A DNA stretch of 5,373 bases from Bacteroidales bacterium. Its GTDB lineage: Bacteria > Bacteroidota > Bacteroidia > Bacteroidales > PUMT01. A program made the position numbers and the translations under genes. Below the pieces are notes generated by a model, which saw only the letters and a list, made by a program, of their open reading frames with translations, was not told where the DNA came from and did no database searches. Shown in pieces: positions 1 through 5,373 of the stretch (its first letter is position 1; the number at the start of each line of letters is the position of its first letter). The stretch lies in assembly GCA_007119075.1 (NCBI GenBank), contig SKQJ01000007.1, forward strand, positions 1-5,373. Direction: 5' to 3'.

Positions 1-534
1 GACGTCAACTATTTATTGATTCTCAATACCAATGCCGGATTATGGGGTTATAGCATCGGTGATACGATAAGGTTTGTTTCGACCAATCCTTACCGGGTTA
101 CCGTTACCGGGCGGATCAGCCAGTTTATATCGGCCTTCGGGGAGCATGTCATTGCAGAGGAAGCCCAGTGGGCGGTGAACCAGGCTTGCAGAATAACCGG
201 GGCAAAGATCAACGAATTTACCGTTGCTCCGCTGGTTGACAATCCCGGCGGCCAATCCTGCCACGAATGGTTCATCGAATTTACCGAACCGCCGGCTTCG
301 CCGGAGGAATTCAGGCTTCAGCTGGACATGCAGCTATGCAAGAGGAATTCATATTATAATGACCTGATCCGGGGAAAAATAATACAGCCACTCAGGTTAA
401 CAATGATGCCGGAAAACAGTTTTGCCCGTTATATGGGTTCGATAGGCAAGCTGGGAGGACAGAACAAGGTGCCGCACCTGAAGAACGACAGAAGCCTGGC
501 CATGGTCCTGGAGAGCTACCTGCAAAAGGATTAA
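1..534 (+). CDS. GH3-family acyl-adenylate-forming protein, C-terminal part (5' end outside window)
   Basis: The reading frame is open from base 1, so the gene starts upstream of the window; the TTG at 16 is internal. About 177 residues are visible out of roughly 500 usual for bacterial GH3 proteins. Seen: GLWGYSIGDTIRF near the start matches the nucleotide-binding Y-x-x-GD region of the adenylate-forming fold. It is followed by TGRISQFISAFGEHV, the hinge into the C-terminal subdomain, then HEWFIEF and the terminal GKLGGQNKVPHLKNDR signature typical of Bacteroidetes GH3 homologues. Known: plant GH3 enzymes adenylate a carboxylic acid (indole-acetate, jasmonate) and conjugate it to an amino acid. 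The substrate of the bacterial homologues, often labelled 'GH3 auxin-responsive promoter family', is not established, and I do not infer auxin chemistry here. No signal peptide can be judged. The gene ends 87 bp before the stop of the convergent methyltransferase gene. Confidence 0.88.
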   Translation, partial: DVNYLLILNTNAGLWGYSIGDTIRFVSTNPYRVTVTGRISQFISAFGEHVIAEEAQWAVNQACRITGAKINEFTVAPLVDNPGGQSCHEWFIEFTEPPASPEEFRLQLDMQLCKRNSYYNDLIRGKIIQPLRLTMMPENSFARYMGSIGKLGGQNKVPHLKNDRSLAMVLESYLQKD

Positions 535-621
535 TGTTTCAAAACAGCACCTCGCTGCGGTCGGATATGCTTGCGTGATTCCGGACACCTCTGCGACGGC
601 GACTAATACTGCATGATTCTG

Positions 622-1728
622 TCAGCGGTTTGCCCGTTGCAACACCCACAGCTCTATTTTTTCGTTTTCCCTTATTCTGTCCATCCAGCCTTTCGGGGGG
701 ACTGCCGGTTTTTCCCTGGCTTTAGCCGTTATCTTTTCCGCCAGAAGGAAACATCTGCTTTGCCCGAGGGCTTTTTCAACCGGATTGATGGCGGTTATTC
801 CGGCTTCAATGGCAAAATTTGAAAATATCAATACAAGCGTTGCTCCCGGAGCAAGCATTTTTTCTGCCTCGCTGAAGAATGTGTCAAAAAATGTGCGGTC
901 ATAATAAATGCCCGTATCGGTTATGCTGCTCCCTTTGCCTGGAATCCAGGGAGGATTGAATACAGCCAGTTCATTTACCCTGCCGGCAGATCCAAAAAAT
1001 GAAGCCTGTTCGATCTCAAACCGGTCCTGAAGGCCGAGCCTTTCGATTTCCATTCCGGTACTGTATACTGCGTTGGGATTTATGTCGGTACCGTAAATTT
1101 TCCCGATGCCGCGGGAAGCCATGATAAATCCAAGTATGCCGCACCCTGTTCCAATGTCTGAAGCACTCCGGAAGCTTTTTCCTTTTTGCGCAAGCCACTC
1201 ATCAAACATAGTGAGGTGGCCGGTGCGCACAGGGAAATAGACTCCGTAAAAAGGATGCAGCTTCCAGGGTATTGCCGGATAGCTGATCCCTTTTTCGTAC
1301 CACTGCCATGCTCCGTTCATTCCGAGCAGGTCGGGCAGGGGGATAAGGAAATCATGATTCTCCGGGTAGAAGGACCTTAACCAGGGGATGGGCGGGGCTT
1401 TTTCTAGATCGATTTGATGACTGTTTACCCTGACGAGTATTTTCCTGGTTTTTTCGGATGCTGTCTGTTTTGTTTTTCTGGATGAAAGAAAGTCACGGGC
1501 GGGATTTGCCGCGGCGATCCTGTTTTTCAGCCAGGAATAAAATTTCAGCGCTGTGGGGAAGCTTCCTTTCACCAGAATGCCCCCGTGTTTTTCCATTTCA
1601 CCAAGGGCGCGCCTGTAATCCATCCCGGCCCGGAAAACCGGGTATTCATTCACTGATTCAAAAACAGGGGGCCTCAGGAGGCTGGCGGGCAATTTTCCAT
1701 CTGCATTCCACCTGTCATTGTTCATCAT
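622..1728 (-). CDS. class I SAM-dependent methyltransferase with NPPW motif, substrate unknown
   Basis: Predicted cytoplasmic protein of 368 residues. Seen: a Rossmann-type SAM-binding domain over about residues 160-335, with motif I DIGTGCGILGF (191-201), the acidic-loop motif YGTDINPNAV (212-221) and the catalytic motif FNPPW (257-261). Just before motif I is HPFYGVYFPVRTGHL (158-172), a block I associate with uncharacterised 'methyltransferase small domain' proteins. Known: NPP[YW] occurs in enzymes that methylate a planar nitrogen, such as PrmC/HemK (glutamine of release factors) and RsmC/RlmG (guanine in rRNA), so a translation-related target is possible. That is inference. Residues 1 to about 150 match no domain I recognise and contain no membrane segment. 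Two consecutive ATG codons (1728 and 1725) could start it, and no strong ribosome binding site distinguishes them. It lies 140 nt downstream of dapF on the same strand. It is not clearly PrmC, whose N-terminal helical domain is different. Confidence 0.85.
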   Translation of the reverse strand: MMNNDRWNADGKLPASLLRPPVFESVNEYPVFRAGMDYRRALGEMEKHGGILVKGSFPTALKFYSWLKNRIAAANPARDFLSSRKTKQTASEKTRKILVRVNSHQIDLEKAPPIPWLRSFYPENHDFLIPLPDLLGMNGAWQWYEKGISYPAIPWKLHPFYGVYFPVRTGHLTMFDEWLAQKGKSFRSASDIGTGCGILGFIMASRGIGKIYGTDINPNAVYSTGMEIERLGLQDRFEIEQASFFGSAGRVNELAVFNPPWIPGKGSSITDTGIYYDRTFFDTFFSEAEKMLAPGATLVLIFSNFAIEAGITAINPVEKALGQSRCFLLAEKITAKAREKPAVPPKGWMDRIRENEKIELWVLQRANR

Positions 1729-1769
1729 TGGGTTCTGTTTAAATAATTAACCGGCCGGGATTTCATAAA

Positions 1770-1780
1770 GCGGTCACCGC
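1770..1780. repeat. short perfect palindrome between dapF and the methyltransferase gene
   Basis: GCGGTCACCGC is an 11-bp inverted repeat with 5-bp arms around a single central C. It lies about 42 bp upstream of the methyltransferase start, inside the 140-nt gap after dapF. A one-base centre makes an RNA hairpin unlikely, so if it matters it is more likely a dimeric-protein site. No T-run follows it on either strand, so it is not a terminator. A repeat this short can arise by chance in GC-rich sequence. Confidence 0.3.
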
Positions 1781-1868
1781 AGGGTTTCAAATAAGGCACC
1801 GGAAGCGGGGAAGTGGAAACATCCCATTGCCGCCGGCCGCCCGAAGGTTTTTCCGGACGGACCGGGCT

Positions 1869-2672
1869 TCAGGGTGCACCAAGGATAATGTCCGTGTCAA
1901 CTGTGCCGCGGTATACCATTTTAGCAGGACCGGTTAGCCATATTTCGCTGAAGTCCGACTCCCCTGTTTTCTCGAAACTCACTTCAAGCAGTCCGCCCCT
2001 TGTTTGAACCGGTATTGATTTATTTCCGTCCCCGCTGCCGGATGCTGCGCAGAGCGCCGCAGCCACCGATCCCGTTCCGCAGGCCAGGGTCTCGTTTTCA
2101 ACGCCTCTTTCGTATGTCCTGATCAGTATTCTGTTGCCGGCCTTCTCCGCAAAATTTACATTTATCCCTTTTTCGCCATATTTTTTGCCGTACCTGATTC
2201 TCCTTCCTTCTCCGACAACGTCGATACTGTCGATGTCGGCCCTGAAGAGAACATAGTGGGGTGACCCGGTATTTATAACAAACGCTTCTCCGTCTGTTTC
2301 GATGTCTTTTACGTCATGCAGCCTCAGGCTTACCTGGTCGCCGGCGCCGATAATTGCTTCATGCTTGCCATCGTCGGCTGAAAATAAAGCTTTGTCGCCA
2401 ATAATGCCAGCTTCCCTGGCAAAACGGACAATGCACCGCCCCCCGTTTCCGCACAGGCTCCCTTCGATTCCGTCGGAATTAAAATATCGCATATGGAAAT
2501 CGTAACCCGGATTGTTTTCCAGCAACATCAGTCCATCGCCGCCCACTCCGAAATTCCTGTCACACAATTTTTTTATGAGCAGGCTGTTACCGTAAGGGAA
2601 GCTCCCCTCGCGGTTGTCGGCTATGATGAAATCATTGCCCGTGCCATGATATTTAAAAAAAGATAGCTGCAT
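1869..2672 (-). CDS. dapF: diaminopimelate epimerase
   Basis: DapF (EC 5.1.1.7) is a PLP-independent cytoplasmic epimerase that converts LL-diaminopimelate to meso-diaminopimelate, the penultimate lysine precursor and a peptidoglycan cross-linking residue. Seen, in 267 residues (E. coli has 274): HGTGNDF at 9-15; FNSDG at 64-68; SLCGNGGR at 72-79, carrying the first catalytic cysteine, Cys74; INTGSPHYV at 133-141; GINVNF at 169-174; and ERGVENETLACGTG at 188-201, carrying the second catalytic cysteine, Cys198. Both thiols of the two-base mechanism are present, so the enzyme looks active. The ERGVENET stretch is one residue longer than the E. coli ERGAGET, which is a form I associate with Bacteroidetes. 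The ATG at 2672 fits the conserved N-terminus exactly, with only a purine-rich AAAAAGGGGAA ahead of it. In many Bacteroidetes dapL, the LL-DAP aminotransferase gene, follows dapF; here a methyltransferase gene follows instead. Confidence 0.97.
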   Translation of the reverse strand: MQLSFFKYHGTGNDFIIADNREGSFPYGNSLLIKKLCDRNFGVGGDGLMLLENNPGYDFHMRYFNSDGIEGSLCGNGGRCIVRFAREAGIIGDKALFSADDGKHEAIIGAGDQVSLRLHDVKDIETDGEAFVINTGSPHYVLFRADIDSIDVVGEGRRIRYGKKYGEKGINVNFAEKAGNRILIRTYERGVENETLACGTGSVAAALCAASGSGDGNKSIPVQTRGGLLEVSFEKTGESDFSEIWLTGPAKMVYRGTVDTDIILGAP

Positions 2673-2732
2673 TGATTCCCCTTTTTAAAGTTATTTAACC
2701 AGACAGGATGACGCATTGTGGGGATAAGGCAT

Positions 2733-2740
2733 TATTTTTG
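2733..2740 (+). promoter_or_regulatory. possible -7 element of a promoter for htrA
   Basis: TATTTTTG matches the Bacteroidetes -7 consensus TAnnTTTG at every fixed position. If used, transcription would start near 2747, giving htrA a leader of about 135 nt that includes the inverted repeat at 2775-2803. There is no TTG at the expected -33 distance (19-21 nt upstream), and such AT-rich octamers are frequent by chance, so this is a weak call. Nearer the start, TATACTTTA (2870-2878) is a poorer alternative that would give an almost leaderless transcript. Confidence 0.3.
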
Positions 2741-2760
2741 TAAATAGAGGTTAAGAAATA

Positions 2761-2768
2761 CAAAAGTA
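2761..2768 (-). promoter_or_regulatory. possible -7 element of a promoter for dapF
   Basis: Read on the minus strand this is TACTTTTG, a full match to the Bacteroidetes -7 consensus TAnnTTTG. It lies 88 bp upstream of the dapF ATG, predicting a leader of roughly 80 nt. No TTG sits 19-21 nt further upstream; that position falls inside the inverted repeat at 2775-2803. The missing -33 element keeps confidence low. A nearer partial match, TAACTTTA (2693-2686 on the minus strand), also lacks a -33 partner. Confidence 0.3.
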
Positions 2769-2774
2769 TAAAAA

Positions 2775-2803
2775 CCATGGCATAAAACCTCAGGTTTCCA
2801 TGG
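2775..2803. repeat. compound inverted repeat in the dapF-htrA spacer
   Basis: AAACCT-C-AGGTTT (2785-2797) is a perfect 6-bp inverted repeat around one central base. It is flanked by CCATGG on both sides (2775-2780 and 2798-2803). The right copy abuts the core, while the left is separated from it by CATA (2781-2784). Folded as RNA it gives an outer 6-bp stem, a 4-nt one-sided bulge and an inner 5-bp stem with a TCA loop. No T-run follows immediately, so it does not look like an intrinsic terminator. It could be a regulator binding site or a leader hairpin for htrA. The repeat itself is plain in the sequence; its function is inference. Confidence 0.6.
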
Positions 2804-2883
2804 CAGAGAATACAGCATCAGTTTTCTCTCGGATTGAAAAAAGTTCTTATTATTAAACAAATTGCTAACTATACTTTATACGA

Positions 2884-4323
2884 ATGAAAATCAAAGACAT
2901 ATTTTTAGTTTTTCTGGTGGCTGTAATTGCAGGGTTTGTAGCCGTGTTTGCCTATACCAGGCTAACCCCTGAGACAGTCCGGGAAGTTCCATATAGCCAG
3001 GCTGAAAGACATCCTGCATGGTTTACAAACCTTCCGCGGGATTATCAGCCCGCAGAACTGGATTTCACCTATGCGGCTGAAAAAACCATTCATGGCGTAG
3101 TACATGTCACAACCATGAGGGAACGCGAGCGCGGCCGTGATCCCATTCATGAATTTTTCTTCGGTCCCCAGCGCGGCCGCGAGCCGGAACCGGTGCAGGG
3201 GATAGGCTCGGGAGTGATAGTAACGGATGACGGCTATATAGTCACCAACAACCATGTTATAGACGGTGCAACCACCATTGAAGTCACCCTGAACGACAGG
3301 CGTTCATTCGAAGCCCGGGTGGTCGGGACAGATCCCTCAACCGATCTGGCCCTGCTTAAGATAGAAAGCAACGGATTATCCGCTGTGGAATTTGGCAATT
3401 CGGATGCGCTCAGGATCGGAGAATGGGTTCTTGCAGTAGGAAACCCGATGAACCTGCACTCCACGGTGACTGCCGGCATTGTCAGCGCCAAGGCAAGGGG
3501 CCTTGGTATCCTGGCACGTGAACACGACCTTGCAATTGAATCATTCATACAGACCGATGCCGCCGTAAACCGTGGAAACAGCGGAGGCGCCCTGGTGAAC
3601 CTCAGGGGGGAGCTGGTGGGAATACCAACCCTGATACTTTCTCCTACAGGAGCGCATGCAGGAAATGCTTTTGCTATTCCGGTGAGCATCGTGCGGAAGG
3701 TGGTTGAAGACATAATTGAATTCGGCGAAGTGCAGAGGGCTCTCCTTGGTGTCCGCATCCAGGGAGTCACGGCCGAGCTGGCGCGCGAGCAGGGACTGGA
3801 TGACGTTGAAGGGGTCTATGTTGCCGAGGCTACAGAAGGCGGTGCCGCCAGGGATGCAGGCATCAGGGAAGGCGATGTAATTCTGGCAATTAATGGAGTG
3901 AGGGTGAATACGGTGCCCGAGCTTCAGGAGCAGATCGCCATGTATCGTCCGAACGATAAGATAGAGGTACGATTAAGAAGGAACGGCAGAACGCAACAAA
4001 TTACCGCCACCTTGCGTAATATACAGGGCAGCACTGAAGTTGTAAGGCCCCAGGAGGTATTTCTTGGCGCCAGCTTCCGTCCGGTTCCCGAAGACATTAA
4101 AAAGGAACTGAACATAGATCACGGGGCTCAGATTACAAATCTCGGCCCGGGCCCGTTCAGGTCGCAGAGGGTCAGGGAAAATTTCATTATCCTTTCGATC
4201 AATAACCAGGCTGTCAGGGAGCCGGCCGATGTCAGGAACATTCTTGAAGGTCATGAAGGCGGCGTTTATATAGAAGGAATTTATCCCGATGGCACAGCAG
4301 CGTATTATGCATTTGGTCTATAA
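2884..4323 (+). CDS. HtrA/DegP-DegQ family periplasmic serine protease (Do family) with two PDZ domains
   Basis: Envelope quality-control protease, family S1C, that degrades or chaperones misfolded exported proteins. Seen in 479 residues: a charged MKIKD start, then a hydrophobic segment at about 6-24, which is an export signal or anchor (VFA at 21-23 would permit cleavage). A trypsin-like domain at about 60-275 has the full triad: His124 in TNNHVI, Asp154 in STDLALLK and Ser233 in GNSGGAL. PDZ1 lies at about 287-380 (carboxylate-binding loop ALLGV; GIREGDVILAINGVRV). A more divergent PDZ2 lies at about 393-479 and ends AYYAFGL, a C-terminus I recall from Bacteroidetes homologues. The loop at 78-105 is rich in Arg and Glu (RERERGRD, then PQRGREPEP), in the position of the regulatory LA loop. 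After the active site it reads VGIPTLILSPTG where relatives usually have GINTAIASPTG. The gene is divergent from dapF and ends at a strong terminator. The exact degP/degQ name cannot be fixed from sequence alone. Confidence 0.95.
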   Translation: MKIKDIFLVFLVAVIAGFVAVFAYTRLTPETVREVPYSQAERHPAWFTNLPRDYQPAELDFTYAAEKTIHGVVHVTTMRERERGRDPIHEFFFGPQRGREPEPVQGIGSGVIVTDDGYIVTNNHVIDGATTIEVTLNDRRSFEARVVGTDPSTDLALLKIESNGLSAVEFGNSDALRIGEWVLAVGNPMNLHSTVTAGIVSAKARGLGILAREHDLAIESFIQTDAAVNRGNSGGALVNLRGELVGIPTLILSPTGAHAGNAFAIPVSIVRKVVEDIIEFGEVQRALLGVRIQGVTAELAREQGLDDVEGVYVAEATEGGAARDAGIREGDVILAINGVRVNTVPELQEQIAMYRPNDKIEVRLRRNGRTQQITATLRNIQGSTEVVRPQEVFLGASFRPVPEDIKKELNIDHGAQITNLGPGPFRSQRVRENFIILSINNQAVREPADVRNILEGHEGGVYIEGIYPDGTAAYYAFGL

Positions 4324-4345
4324 GCTGAATCAGATAGTGGTAGAT

Positions 4346-4379
4346 GCAAAAAAGACTTGCTTTTGCAAGTCTTTTTTGT
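4346..4379 (+). terminator. intrinsic terminator after htrA, probably bidirectional
   Basis: A perfect 14-bp stem pairs 4347-4360 (C, six A, GACTTGC) with 4365-4378 (GCAAGTC, six T, G), closed by a TTTT loop at 4361-4364; a G-T pair at 4346/4379 can extend it. The six T after the GC-containing part provide the U-tract on the plus strand, and the matching A-run does the same on the minus strand. It begins 22 bp after the htrA stop and separates htrA from the rpoD promoter. Confidence 0.93.
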
Positions 4380-4406
4380 GTTTTAAGACAATGATATTTG
4401 ATTCCG

Positions 4407-4439
4407 TTTTGATAATAATATTTAAATACCTTACATTTG
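4407..4439 (+). promoter_or_regulatory. Bacteroidetes-type housekeeping promoter for rpoD
   Basis: TTTTG at 4407-4411 supplies the -33 element (TTTG/TTG). TACATTTG at 4432-4439 is a full match to the -7 consensus TAnnTTTG. The spacer between them is 20 nt, within the 19-21 nt typical of this phylum. Transcription would start near 4445, leaving a leader of only about 15 nt before the ATG at 4460. The only purine cluster, GAGG at 4456-4459, abuts the ATG and is too close to act as a normal Shine-Dalgarno, as is usual in this phylum. The promoter type is the one read by the encoded sigma factor, so positive autoregulation is a reasonable inference. Confidence 0.8.
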
Positions 4440-4459
4440 CTTTTAATTAAAAGACGAGG

Positions 4460-5320
4460 ATGAGACAGCTAAAGATCACAAAATCAATTACTAACCGGGA
4501 GAGTGCGTCGCTGGATAAGTATCTTCAGGAAATCGGAAGAGAGGAACTGATCACCATTGAAGAGGAGGTTGATCTGGCTCAGAGGATCAGGAAGGGTGAC
4601 AAGGAGGCGCTTGAAAAACTTACCAGGGCAAACCTTCGTTTTGTGGTATCCGTAGCCAAACAGTACCAGAACCAGGGACTAAGTCTGCCGGACCTGATAA
4701 ATGAAGGCAACCTCGGACTGATCAAGGCAGCTGAAAAATTTGATGAAACCCGCGGCTTCAAGTTCATTTCCTATGCCGTATGGTGGATAAGGCAATCGAT
4801 CCTGCAGGCTCTGGCCGAGCAGTCCCGGATAGTCAGGCTTCCCCTCAACCAGGTTGGCTCGCTCAATAAGATCAATAAGGCATTTTCAAGATTCGAGCAG
4901 GAATTCGAACGCACGCCCTCACCCGATGAACTGGCCGAAATACTCGAGCTCCCCAAGGAGAAAGTCAGCGATACCCTCCGTGTTTCGGGCAGACACGTCT
5001 CAGTTGATGCTCCCTTTTCCGACGGGGAGGAAAATTCCCTGCTTGACATCCTCATAAACAATGACTCCCCGAACGCAGACAAGAGCCTTCTGAATGAATC
5101 GCTCGGAAAGGAAATCGAAAGGTCTCTTGCAACACTCACCGAACGGGAAAGGGATATAGTCAGGTATTTCTTCGGCATAGGTGTTCAGGATATGACCCTT
5201 GAGGAAATCGGCGACCGGTTCGGCCTTACCCGGGAGAGAGTAAGGCAGATAAAGGAGAAGGCCATACGCAGGCTAAGGCATGCTTCACGAAGCAAGCTTC
5301 TCAAAAGCTATCTGGGTTAA
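4460..5320 (+). CDS. rpoD: primary sigma factor RpoD/SigA, Bacteroidetes type
   Basis: Housekeeping sigma subunit of RNA polymerase. At 286 residues it is about the standard length for Bacteroidetes primary sigmas and far shorter than E. coli RpoD (613), because region 1.1 and the non-conserved insert are absent. Seen: the lineage N-terminus MRQLKITKSI; region 1.2 with SLDKYLQEIGREELIT (17-32); region 2 from about 50, with LTRANLRFVVSVAKQY (54-69), the core-binding DLINEGNLGLIKAAEKFD (78-95) and the -10-recognition/melting helix FKFISYAVWWIRQSI (100-114). Region 3 lies at about 125-205, with the 3.2 finger around DAPFSDGEENSLLDIL (183-198). Region 4.2 has the helix-turn-helix LEEIGDRFGLTRERVRQIK (247-265). 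All regions expected in a working factor are present, with no frameshift. The ATG at 4460 is fixed by the conserved N-terminus. It has its own promoter and is isolated from htrA by a terminator. Only 53 bp follow the stop, with no gene evident. Confidence 0.97.
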   Translation: MRQLKITKSITNRESASLDKYLQEIGREELITIEEEVDLAQRIRKGDKEALEKLTRANLRFVVSVAKQYQNQGLSLPDLINEGNLGLIKAAEKFDETRGFKFISYAVWWIRQSILQALAEQSRIVRLPLNQVGSLNKINKAFSRFEQEFERTPSPDELAEILELPKEKVSDTLRVSGRHVSVDAPFSDGEENSLLDILINNDSPNADKSLLNESLGKEIERSLATLTERERDIVRYFFGIGVQDMTLEEIGDRFGLTRERVRQIKEKAIRRLRHASRSKLLKSYLG

Positions 5321-5373
5321 GGGGGCCCCTGGCTGTTTTTCCATGTACCGGAAATGAGGGTAAGCTGTTAAAA

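Noticed and set aside
535..621. Possible terminator between the convergent GH3 and methyltransferase genes
   Set aside because: I looked for a GC stem followed by a T-run on either strand and found only scattered short complementarities; nothing supports a call.
613..1742. Plus-strand open frames opposite the methyltransferase gene (613-822, 1186-1380, 1458-1742)
   Set aside because: Their translations show no family motif, and they lie antisense to a gene with clear SAM-binding and NPPW motifs; they are shadows.
3128..3179. Direct repeat AGCGCGGCCG at 3128-3137 and 3170-3179
   Set aside because: It is a coding coincidence in the Arg/Gly/Glu-rich loop of HtrA, with no array and no conserved spacing.
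3234..3770. A 178-codon minus-strand open frame inside htrA
   Set aside because: It is antisense to the protease domain with its intact triad, and its low-complexity Ser/Thr/Pro/Arg composition is typical of an antisense shadow.
4771..5178. A 135-codon minus-strand open frame inside rpoD
   Set aside because: It is a Ser-rich antisense shadow of the highly conserved sigma regions 2-4.
5281..5294. TGCTTCACGAAGCA inverted repeat
   Set aside because: It lies within the rpoD coding sequence, encoding the conserved C-terminal end, and is most simply explained by codon content.
5320..5340. GC palindrome AGGGGGCCCCT followed by GGCTGTTTTT as a terminator for rpoD
   Set aside because: The palindrome has no room for a loop, and the alternative GGCC-CCT-GGCT stem is only 4 bp; the five T are suggestive, but the structure is too weak to list.

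Overview
The window is an ordinary chromosomal housekeeping segment from a member of the Bacteroidota, most likely in or near the Bacteroidales. Three things point there. The sigma factor is the short (286-residue) Bacteroidetes-type primary sigma, beginning MRQLKITKSI and lacking region 1.1. The sequence upstream of it has a near-ideal Bacteroidetes promoter (TTTG, 20-nt spacer, TACATTTG) instead of an E. coli-type -35/-10. Strong Shine-Dalgarno sequences are absent. The lineage-typical forms of GH3, DapF (ERGVENETLACGTG) and HtrA (C-terminus AYYAFGL) agree. Base composition looks roughly balanced in the genes and AT-rich between them; I did not compute it.

Layout. Positions 1-534 (+) hold the C-terminal part of a GH3-family adenylate-forming enzyme whose 5' end lies outside the window. 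It converges on a gene at 622-1728 (-), a class I SAM-dependent methyltransferase with an NPPW motif and an N-terminal region I do not recognise. Upstream of that on the same strand is dapF (1869-2672, -), diaminopimelate epimerase; the two are 140 nt apart. A 211-bp AT-rich spacer (2673-2883) separates dapF from the divergent htrA/degQ-type periplasmic protease (2884-4323, +). The spacer carries one -7-like element in each direction and a compact inverted repeat flanked by two CCATGG copies. A perfect hairpin terminator follows htrA, then a Bacteroidetes promoter and the primary sigma factor gene rpoD (4460-5320, +). The last 53 bases hold no gene I can support.

The genes do not form a single pathway. 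DapF makes meso-diaminopimelate for peptidoglycan and lysine, HtrA handles envelope protein quality control, and RpoD directs housekeeping transcription. dapF and the methyltransferase gene could be cotranscribed, since they share a strand and no clear terminator lies between them. htrA and rpoD are insulated from each other by the terminator and the dedicated rpoD promoter.

I found no mobile element, CRISPR array, tRNA, rRNA or evident new defence or biosynthetic system. The items most worth a second look are the inverted repeat in the dapF-htrA spacer, the unassigned methyltransferase, and the textbook lineage promoter in front of rpoD.
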